Below, piece by piece: positions 56,111 to 64,000 of a DNA stretch of 64,000 nt. The notes beneath the pieces were generated by a model. It had not been told where the DNA came from. It did not search any database and worked only from the letters and a program-made list of their open reading frames with translations. The first letter of the stretch is position 1. The number at the start of each line of letters is the position of its first letter. Origin of the DNA: Sesamum alatum. Its lineage: Eukaryota > Streptophyta > Magnoliopsida > Lamiales > Pedaliaceae. A program made the translations under genes and the position numbers. The DNA lies in the NCBI GenBank assembly GCA_034509735.1, contig JACGWO010000005.1, positions 29,356,479 through 29,420,478 on the forward strand, written 5' to 3'.

Positions 56111-57370
56111 TGACCGTTCTAAAATTCTAATATAAATTCAACCCTTGACCGATTTTTACCCATTTTCTGCCTCTCCCTCTTCCTTTTGTTCTCACTCTCC
56201 CTCTCAATCTCTCTTTCCCTCTCAATCACACTCTCCCACCGACGCCTCTACCTCCGTCGCCAGCCGCCTCTGCGTGCTGCCATCCCCCGCGTCAGCACCC
56301 CCCCTCCCCAGCCGCCAGTCGCCGCCAGCACACCCGCCGCCATCCTCCGTGTCAGTCGCCGCTGCCGCTGCTCTTTCTGCCCCCGCCAGCCTCCGCCACT
56401 TCAGGCGCAACCTCCGCCGTCGTCGTACCAAGTAGGGTTTCCAAAAACCCTACTTTTAATTTTCTTTTTTCTGTTTTTGTTTTCTGAAAATACATGTAAG
56501 AATTTGGTTCTAATTTTTGTAATTTTAGTCTATAATTTCTATAATTTTTGAATAGTTAGGGAATTTTCTGTAATTTTCGTTTAGTTAGGGGAGTAATTTG
56601 TAAATTCTATTAGTTGTTGTATTTTTCTGTAATTTTCTAGTAATTTTCTGTAGGATATAGGATATTATGTTGTAATTTTCAATAAATTTTCTGTAATTTC
56701 TGGAATATATTATATTATTTCCTGTAATTTTATAACTGTGTAATTTATGTAATTATGTAATTTTTGTAATTGAGTAAGTTTTATGAATGTAATGTAGTTT
56801 ATTAATTTTCTGTAATTGTAGGTAATTTATGGTAATTTTGTGGTTCATTTTTTGAATTTTAATCGAATTTCTGTAAATTTAATGTGAAAAATCTGGAAAT
56901 TTGTATTTTTGGAAAATCTGAAAATTTACTATTTCTGTAATTTGGTTATATTTTTGTAATTTATGAAAATTCGGAAAATATGGAAATTTGAACTTTTTTA
57001 AAATTCAGGAAATTTGTATTTTTTTTAAAAATTCAGAAATTTGAATTTTTTAAAAATCTGGTAATTTGAATTTTTTTAAAAATCTGGAAATTTGAATTTT
57101 TTTGAAAATCTGGAAATTTGAATTTTTTAAAAATCTGGAAATTTGAATTTTTTTAAAAATATGATAATTAAAAATATAATAATTTGAAGGATTTAGTGCA
57201 ATTTTAGGGTAAAATTATGGTATTTAGTATAAATATATAAAATTTTAGAATTTAGTTTGCATAATTATGTTAAAAAATTAGAAAAAATTTCATTATTGAA
57301 ATAAATTGATACTTACATGTATTTTTTAACTTCATACCACTAATATTTTTTTAAAAAAAAATTCTAGATC
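56111..57370 (+). promoter_or_regulatory. Leader and leader intron of the TNPA-like gene, copy 3
   Basis: CT-rich leader at about 56150-56430, then the GTAGGGTTT/AAACCCTAC inverted repeat, then AT-rich sequence full of TTTCTGTAATTTT and AATCTGGAAATTTGAA words up to the ATG. Frames across the CT-rich leader are probably not proteins. Confidence 0.45.
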
Positions 57371-58917
57371 ATGTCTGGTCGGGATTTTCCACCTCGAGGA
57401 GGTGGATGTGGTCGTGGTCGTGGCCGTGGTCGCGGCGAACCGGCTATACCGTCGGCCGGTGTTGCTTCCCAGGATGGGGAAGCAGTGTTCCGAGCACCAC
57501 CACCACCACCACCACCGGGAGAGCAGGCACCCGCACCACCTGCGCCAGATCAGCAGCCCGGACCATCCACTACTACACCGACGGTCGATCCGGCCCGTCC
57601 ATGGGCTGCGCCACAACCACCACCCCCACCGGCCCCACCACTCCCACCACCATCCGTGCGCCAGTACATCACACTCGCTGATGCGAGGTATATTTACATT
57701 TTAATTTTTTTTTTGTAATTTAAATAAATATTTTAATGTCATACTAATTATTTTATAATTTCAGTTCTGATCGGAAGATCCACGAGCGCATGTATGCGGT
57801 CGTGCAAGGACACTATCCCCATCCTTGGGGCAGTTTACGCAAGGTGCCGCCAGAGCACCAGCTTTTCTGGTTTGAGAGTTTGAAGGTAACGACAATTAAT
57901 TTTTGTTTTTAAATATTTTAACAATCTAAGTTATGATATATGTATTTTTTTAATACAGATGACGTACTGGTGGGACGCCGACGACGAGTCGATGTTCAAG
58001 ATCTTCCATGTTTGGGTGGGAAAGTTCCTCAGGAAGAAGTTCGTCCTCCCCAAACAGTCCCTGCAGAAGCCGCTATGGCAGGCGAACGAGGTGTGGTGGC
58101 AGCTCCTCCTGTACTGGGAGTCCCCGGAGTTCAAGCAGGAGTGAGAGAAGAACAGGCGAACCAGAACGCCAACCCAGCCGCATCCGCTACTGTGTACCGC
58201 GGGGGATCTATCTCTGTCGTTATGCACAAGCGGAGATTGGTAAGATATCTAATGTTATTTCAATTATTTATTACTATTAAATTAAAATGGTGATAACTGT
58301 TTCCCATTTCTTTTTACGGGAGGAGCAGCTCGGCCGGCCAATGAAGCAGATGGAGTTATTCTCCAGATGCTACAAGAAGAAGGCCGACGGTGGCTGGAGC
58401 GGGCCGAGGGCAGCGGAGGTAGCGGTAAGTTGTAATTAATACATTCTAGTTTATTTTTTAAAATGTTTGAAATTTTTTTAATTTATTCTAATTATTTTTG
58501 TAGGAGATGTTCCAGAAGATGATGGAAGATCATCAGTCTCAAGCCCCGTGCAATCCTGGGGATCCTGCTTCCGAATCAGAGGGCTCGGTGGCACAGACCG
58601 AGCAGCAGATGTGGCTGACTTGCGTCGGGGGCAAGAACAAGGGCCAAGTATTTGGTCTTGGTTCTGAGGCCCTGGGTCTCAGCCAGACCGTTACCTCGCC
58701 ATCACCACCGCCACCGCCACCGCCCTCGGCAGAGCCAGCGCCTTCGTCAAACATGAAGGGTCGGTTGGTCCGCCTCGAGGAGATGATGGTGGACCTGATG
58801 GGCATGATGAAGGACATGCAGACTAGTCGCTCTGGCGCCGGCCCGTCACGGCCTCCTAGAGACCCCACCCTTCCAGACATTGACGAGATGGACGAGGCCG
58901 ATGGGGACGAGAAGTAG
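57371..58917 (+). pseudogene. TNPA-like protein (Ptta/En/Spm family), copy 3
   Basis: Exons: 57371-57687, 57765-57885, 57959-58239, 58320-58424 and 58504-58917 (stop TAG). The protein order is MSGRDFPPRGGG with GR repeats, a proline-rich segment, YPHPWGSLRKVPPEHQLFWF, TYWWDADDESMFKIFHVW, the KQ/KK-rich conserved region, MFQKMMEDHQSQ, TEQQMWLTCVGGKNKGQ, a coiled region with RLVRLEEMMVDLMGMMKDMQ and an acidic end (PDIDEMDEADGDE). Exon 1 and exon 5 are open here. Defects: TGC to TGA at 58142-58144 after SPEFKQE, a nearby one-base loss, and acceptor AG to GG before exon 4 (58318-58319). Less damaged in exon 1 than the copy at 7495-9049. Confidence 0.88.
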
Positions 58918-59764
58918 ATTATGTATTTTTTATATTGATTTTTTGTATTTAAATCGAATATTATTCGTATTTAATATAATTTTTATTTCTAAATTATGCA
59001 CTTTTTCATATTTAAATATTAATTATATAATCAAAATATTATTAATAATTTGATTTATATTTAAATGATAAAAATTATTAATCAGCGCAAAGTACCGTTC
59101 CTATATTTGACTGTTTTAAAACTTACCGTTCCCAATGTCGATGAAATAACCATTCCAACTATACAAGTCAACAGTTCCTAAAGACAGGACTTACTGTGCC
59201 TACATATATTCCAAAATCGATTCTTTCGTGGTTAGGCTTTCGTTCTAAAGACAATACCAAAAACCAGTCCAAAATGGTATTCCAAAGTTAGAGTGCTAAA
59301 ACCGTTCCTACGGGTCGCGACAAAATATATTCCAGTTGCCAATCTTAATCTCTACAACTAACCGTTCCTACATGTATTCCAGATACCATGCTAAATTTTA
59401 TCTACAACATAAGGGGACTATTCCAAAAGGTGTTCTAACTACCATTCCGAATTGCGCGATTTAATTTTGATACTACCGTTCCTAAAGTTTATAAGGTGTT
59501 CCAAATGCAAAAATTATAAATTTATACGTACAAAGGTAATTAGGAACGGTACACCTAATGTATGCCAAAAATCGTTCCCAAACAAGAACGGTTACTTCAT
59601 AATCGTTCCTAATTGTTAGGATCACCTCTTATTTCCACGGGTTGCCTCCCGTTCCTCAACCGTTCCTAATTCCAGTCCAAAAAGTTCCAGTGAACTATTT
59701 ATCGTTCCAAAAATTGAAAAACAGTTCCTATTACCGTTTCAATTTCCCGCATTTTTTTGTAGTG
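58918..59764. repeat. 3' UTR and subterminal block of copy 3
   Basis: From about 59090 many ACCGTTCCT-type motifs, mostly in inverted sense to 6598-7320, end at the terminus at 59764. Confidence 0.85.
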
Positions 59765-60084
59765 ATATATTTTTAAATATTTATTAGCCTTACTCTTAGT
59801 CATTGTATCTCCTCTACACATATATACATATATGTGTGTGTTTGTGTGTGTGGGGGGGGGAGGGGGGGGGGATTGTGTGTTTGTTGTATATGTATATAAT
59901 TATCTTGGTCCAAAATATACTTAATGAATTAACGTTTACTTATACTATAAAAGATAACATAAACTAATAAATAAAGTCGATAAAAAATATTTTATTTTTA
60001 ACTATATCCTTTTACTTTATAAAATTAATATTTTTTTTAAATTATAATAAATTAAATATTAAGTTTTAGTTAACATATTTTATG

Positions 60085-60365
60085 GGATATTTCATTTTTT
60101 GTCTCGAACTTAGTCACTAAATGACTTTTGGTACCCCATGTTCCAACCTCATCAATTTTGATCTCCAAGTTTCCTTAAAATGATTAAAGTTTGTCCTGAC
60201 CATCTAAACTACAGAGGAACCTTTTTGGTTAACTACCGTTCAGGACTAACTATTATCACTTTAGAAAATTTTGGAGGCCGAAATTAATGAGGTCCGAACA
60301 TGGGGTATCAAAAGTGATTTTGGTGAGTAACTTAGGGGACCAACATTGAATTTTTCTCCATTTTG
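60085..60365. repeat. Foldback MITE-like repeat (copy B)
   Basis: Counterpart of 38125-38420, with the same inverted arms (GGTACCCCATGTT and ACATGGGGTATC). Confidence 0.6.
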
Positions 60366-60643
60366 ACTATTTTTCACCCAAAATGGTGAATCACACCTCT
60401 TTTCCTTATGGCATGTAAGGGGTTGTTAATTTTTGGCCTTTATGTTGATTTCGTTCCTTTTTTCCCCTCCAAAATGATCCCTTTGTTAGCTTAGATTGTC
60501 AACTAATGATTAGAACTAGCTTTGATCATTTTAAAAAATCTTGGGGACAAAAATTAATGATGGCGGAACCTAGGATACCTATTTAGTGACTAACTTAGGG
60601 GACAAAAAATGAAACTATTCCTAGCTATTTTTATTTACAAAAT

Positions 60644-60815
60644 TATTTTATTATTATAATGTAACGATTTACTTAGATAATTATACGAATCACGTGCAAT
60701 GCATGTGCTTCTCGCTAGTAATATTAAAGTTGGACTATACTTTAATTTAACATAATCTCTTGCTTCATTTTGAAATTTATGCATTTCAAGAAACTTGGAC
60801 AATTCGTTTTGGAAA
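60644..60815. repeat. Single copy of the 165-bp repeat (copy B)
   Basis: The segment found on both sides of the copia fragment in copy A occurs once here, with CACGTGCAATGCATGTG and CTAG^T near 60691-60720, marking an older Helitron-like 3' end. Confidence 0.75.
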
Positions 60816-61035
60816 ATACTGCTGAAAGAAATTTGTACAAAGAAGTGGTAAGACAATGCACTTAAACAATTCAAGAAATATTCACATGTTAAATTTTAAC
60901 TTGAAATTGCAACTTACTCTCTATTTGCAGTGGAAATAATTATAAGTTAAAAAGTCCAACAGAAATGAACAAAATACCACAACAACATTATTCAGTATAT
61001 ATACTTGTACTCGACAACATACCAAAAACAATCAT

Positions 61036-61354
61036 CACTAGAAAAAAAAAATCATTATTAGCTACATTTTTAATGGTTATGACAAAAACCGTAGTAAATA
61101 ACTATTATTAACTACGATTAAATAAAAACCATTGCAAAACTAGTTTTTCCACCACATAAAATTTATTTGCCACGGCTAAGAGCCGTGATAAAAATATTCA
61201 CCATGGCTTTTAGCCATGGCAAATGTTTTAGCCACCCTCGTAAAAACCACGGCCAACAACCGTTGCTTAGCCATGTTCAATGACTATTCGCTACGACTAA
61301 TTTAATATTAACCACGGCAATTACCCGTGGTTAAGTGTCATATTTCTTGTAGAA
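61036..61354. mobile_element. CACTA-like MITE at the F-box 3' end (copy B)
   Basis: CACTAGAAAAAAAAAATC to TTTCTTGTAG; the last two bases of the terminus are changed to AA. It has about 20 bp more than copy A (an extra GCCATGGCAAATGTTTTA-like piece). It contains the stop codon of the F-box gene. Confidence 0.7.
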
Positions 61355-62499
61355 TTGCATCTGGTGTTCTTACTAAAGAACTCTTGTGAGTCTGCAGATT
61401 GAACATCATAATCATCAAACTTATATCCTTCCTTTACTGAAAAAAGGCTCTCCTTATAATGAAAAGGCCAAGACATGTAACGACCACCTCCTTTTTTTTT
61501 AAACTTGACAACCCTTTTTGCTTGAGAAACAATGTCATACAATACTAAATCAAAAAACTTACTCAATACGAAAATCTCATTAATGTTCATCGAAAATCCA
61601 AGAGTGTCTATGTATGAGAACGGTAGATGCAAATCACACAGCTTTGTCCAATACCCTTTTTCCTTCATAATCCATACCTCAAACTCCCCAAATCTACCAA
61701 ACGCGACGATGGATTCATTACATAAGTGAAGATTTATTGTTCCCTGACGTAAGGAACATGGTAGTTGTATTTCTTGAAACACTTCATTATGCATGTCCAA
61801 TGCAAGGAGAAAAGATTCACAAAAGGTGGTATATTTGCTCCAATAGTAAAATCCATTCAAGAATGTAGTTCCATGCTCAGGGTTCGAAACGGAATCATGT
61901 ACATCAAGAATAGTTTTATTCTCAAAGCATCTCCAAGAATCTGTTTTCGATGTGTAGATAGAAAACTGAGGCACACGTGCATAATCCAACATATGAATCA
62001 CAACCACCTTGAATTCATCTGTTAATGGATCTATTCCAAAACCAATTGAAAATAATGCAGTTTTATTGAGGTGTAACGGAAATGGGGGGAGGACTCTCAA
62101 CCTCCTTGTTGCAGTGTTCCATAAAGCTAGTTGATGATTTGAATTACGTATGCAGAATACGCCTTTGCAGGGACCGTGTAAAGACCGAATAGCATAAGGA
62201 ATATGAGATCGCTTAGGCTGCTCACGTATTTGCAACGCTTCATCTAGAAACAACGCAAAAGTATTATCCTCAGGGTCAGATGGTTTCCCCAAACTGTGCT
62301 TATGACGTCTAAAAATTAGAAGACGAGTGTGATTGCTCTCATGATGGAAATGCTTGTTTATAAACGTTGAGCTTCCGATGATAGCACACCACTGTTTGCA
62401 TACTGATTCACATCGGAGCAATGATTTTACAGGCAAAACCAGTAATATGTCAATTATGATATCTTCCGGTAGAGAATATTGCTTACCAATTGTATCCAT
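61321..62499 (-). CDS. F-box protein with F-box-associated domain
   Basis: A single-exon frame of 392 codons. An F-box spans about residues 8-50 (LPEDIIIDILLVLPVKSLLR, CESVCKQWCAIIGSS), the part that binds Skp1/ASK in SCF ubiquitin ligases. An F-box-associated region covers about residues 105-330 (HGPCKGVFCIRN, LWNTATRRLRVLPP, GFGIDPLTDEFKVV), which is expected to bind the target; the target is unknown. Length and layout match the large plant FBX/CPR1-like class. The ATG at 62499 precedes the F-box by the usual few residues. The last 11 or so codons (after SADSQEFFSKNTRCNS) come from a CACTA-like MITE, which also gives the TAA stop. A near-identical, frameshifted copy is at 42577-43768. Confidence 0.88.
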   Translation of the reverse strand: MDTIGKQYSLPEDIIIDILLVLPVKSLLRCESVCKQWCAIIGSSTFINKHFHHESNHTRLLIFRRHKHSLGKPSDPEDNTFALFLDEALQIREQPKRSHIPYAIRSLHGPCKGVFCIRNSNHQLALWNTATRRLRVLPPFPLHLNKTALFSIGFGIDPLTDEFKVVVIHMLDYARVPQFSIYTSKTDSWRCFENKTILDVHDSVSNPEHGTTFLNGFYYWSKYTTFCESFLLALDMHNEVFQEIQLPCSLRQGTINLHLCNESIVAFGRFGEFEVWIMKEKGYWTKLCDLHLPFSYIDTLGFSMNINEIFVLSKFFDLVLYDIVSQAKRVVKFKKKGGGRYMSWPFHYKESLFSVKEGYKFDDYDVQSADSQEFFSKNTRCNSTRNMTLNHG

Positions 62500-62911
62500 C
62501 TATGCGTATTCAACCAAGATTGAAAATTTTCAAAGAAAAACTAGCTAATTAATTATATTATGGGGTTCTGGGAATGATGGAATAGACAAAGAGGAGAAAC
62601 TGATGATCCGAGAGAGAAAACTAGCACAAGAATGTATTCACAAGAATGCATAAATTACAACATAGCAAGCAAAACTCTTAAGCCATCTGTCTTCACTTGA
62701 TCCACTGCTTTTATTAGATTATGTTTCATGCTTGTAGCAAAGCATTCGGATTTTGCGCATTTACTGTTCCTCGTATTTCCTATTTTAGACAGGAACTAAA
62801 TACTTAGATTTGCAAATTTCTGATTGAATATTTACCTGTTATCGATCTCTTTTCTTGTGTAGACAAAACATTAACTGCGGTCAAGATTCTGCCCTATAAT
62901 ATATATACTAA
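62500..62911 (-). promoter_or_regulatory. Upstream region of F-box gene copy B
   Basis: Essentially identical to 43769-44180. No TATA box was singled out with confidence. Confidence 0.4.
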
Positions 62912-63017
62912 AAAAGAGACAATTTTCTGAGAATGGTTTTTGAAATGGGTATGAATTAATTTCCAAAGAGTTGATGCCTTTTGGAACGGATTTTCTGATG
63001 GGCAAAAACATTATCGG
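62912..63017. repeat. CACTA subterminal relic (copy B)
   Basis: Counterpart of 44181-44286 at the same offset. Confidence 0.5.
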
Positions 63018-63276
63018 GAAAATTGCAAGCAACCACCTGTGATATTGTAAATGAGCAAATTACCTCCCTATGAAAATAAAATAGCAATTTGTCTCCTTGT
63101 GTTATTTAAAATGGAGCAATTTATCTCCCCGTATTTTTTAAAATTGAGCAATTTACCTTCTTGTCTAGGGAGATAAATTGCTCAATTTTAAAGAACACTG
63201 GGAGGTAAATTGCTATTTTTTTTTTTCCATCGGGGGTAATTTGCTCATTTGTAATGTCACAAGGGGTAAATTGCAT
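63018..63276. mobile_element. Foldback MITE (copy B)
   Basis: Counterpart of 44287-44546, differing mainly by one base in a T run. Confidence 0.7.
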
Positions 63277-63327
63277 TAAATCCTAACATTAACTGCGGTG
63301 AAGATTTTTCCCTATAATATATATCAA

Positions 63328-64000
63328 TCTATACTATATATAAAAGTATGAATCTCTTATATGTTTGTTCTCCATTATGAAAAGACGTTCATGCCCTTAC
63401 TTAAGTTATTTTTTTAATAATAAATAAAAATTAGCTATAAAAGAATAAAATTCTGTCAATAGAAGACTATTTAAGAATCCTAATATCTCTAAACTACTTG
63501 GATAATGAAAAATATAGCCAACTAAAAAAAATAGGCCGGCAATAATATGTCTATGCGATTAATTTGTTTAGAAGAATTTTTTAAATACTTTAAAAATATT
63601 ATTTTACTAGGGCACAATAGAATTTAAAATGAATAGTATCAAAATAATACATAAAATACTAACTTTTAAAAACTATATATATATATATATATATGTGAAA
63701 GAATAAATATCAAGAAGTTATTAAGAAGCATTATTGATCTTATTAAATTGGAAATGCTTTCGAAAAATTTAACATAGGTGACTTCTTACTAATTGATTTT
63801 ATTTTAATATTAGTAGAATTGTTTTGAGATTGTACTTTCATGTACATTTGATTTTTACTACAATACTGGAGATAAAATGATACTGTAAGTACAACTTATG
63901 ATTAAAATATAATAATGCGAATTTTTGAGTGCTTATTCCTATTGTGAGAAAATATTTGTATCCTTACTGCGGTACTCTTTTTAATAATAAATTATTAGAT
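63328..64000 (+). mobile_element. Helitron candidate, 5' part (copy B)
   Basis: TCTATACTATATATAAAAGT preceded by A, as in copy A at 44596. Continues beyond the window, so its 3' end cannot be checked. Confidence 0.55.

Larger units (their letters stand above)
55332..59764 (+). mobile_element. CACTA family 1, copy 3, 5'-truncated
   Basis: Homologous, inverted, to 6598-11318 of the full-length copy: the last internal motifs, the leader, the TNPA-like gene, the 3' subterminal block and the 3' terminus (CCGCATTTTTTTGTAGTG at 59764). The transposase half and the 5' terminus are missing. Homology begins inside the internal AGGAACGGT array. ATA follows the terminus; no matching left duplication can be tested. 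Confidence 0.92.
59765..64000. repeat. Segmental duplication, copy B (F-box block)
   Basis: Nearly identical to 37826-45269 without the copia fragment, starting at the base after the CACTA terminus and reaching the end of the window. Differences are scattered single bases and homopolymer lengths. It includes a run of G near 59850-59870 that is longer than in copy A. Confidence 0.95.

Noticed and set aside
1..64000. tRNA, rRNA or organellar insertions
   Set aside because: No stretch with conserved tRNA boxes, rRNA or chloroplast/mitochondrial gene sequence was recognised by eye. A tRNAscan and organelle alignment would be the proper test.

Overview
The window is nuclear DNA of a flowering plant, very probably a eudicot. 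It is AT-rich, carries spliced genes with GT-AG introns, and is packed with plant-type transposable elements: CACTA/En-Spm, Ty1-copia, Ty3-gypsy-like, LINE, Mutator-like MITEs and Helitron. Several families look asterid-like, but the species cannot be fixed from the sequence. No tRNA, rRNA or CRISPR was seen. Only one protein-coding gene is plainly intact: an F-box gene on the minus strand at 61321-62499.

Layout. 1-5466 is the 5' end of a CACTA element (family 1, minus orientation) whose terminus is split by a second CACTA element (family 2, 1015-5442, target duplication CCA). Family 2 also carries what looks like a captured host promoter, first exon and intron. 6598-16584 is a full-length family 1 element (target duplication TTA). 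It has a TNPD-type transposase gene and a five-exon TNPA-like gene, both broken, plus a large internal array of the same AGGAACGGT motif that fills its ends. 17040-18240 looks like a solo LTR with a 24-bp minisatellite. 18740-25310 is a nest of a truncated CACTA end, two LINE pieces in opposite orientation and a degenerate copia element. 25330-30980 is a near full-length LINE with a 16-bp target duplication. 31800-34740 holds gypsy-like, LINE and possibly pararetroviral debris. 34800-37825 is a fourth CACTA family with a Mutator-type MITE inside it.

From 37826 a block of host sequence with an F-box gene begins. It recurs at 59765-64000 and is nearly identical. Copy A (37826 to at least 45269) has since gained a copia fragment, and its F-box gene carries a homopolymer frameshift. 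Copy B is intact. In both copies the block starts exactly at a CACTA terminus, but the two CACTA elements belong to different families. The last codons of the F-box gene are supplied by a CACTA-like MITE. 44596-47323 has the ends of a non-autonomous Helitron.

Between the two copies lie a tandem array of roughly 285-bp units (48590-52140) that appears to be part of a copia LTR, a Mutator-type element with its own higher-order repeats inside that array (49219-50554), a decayed GRF-type zinc-finger gene (54540-55090) and a 5'-truncated family 1 CACTA element (55332-59764).

The window therefore records layered transposition. The points of most biological interest are the coincidence of duplication edges with CACTA termini, the MITE-encoded F-box C-terminus, the internal motif/palindrome array of family 1, and the repeat-within-repeat structure at 48.6-52.1 kb. 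Nothing seen requires a wholly new kind of system.
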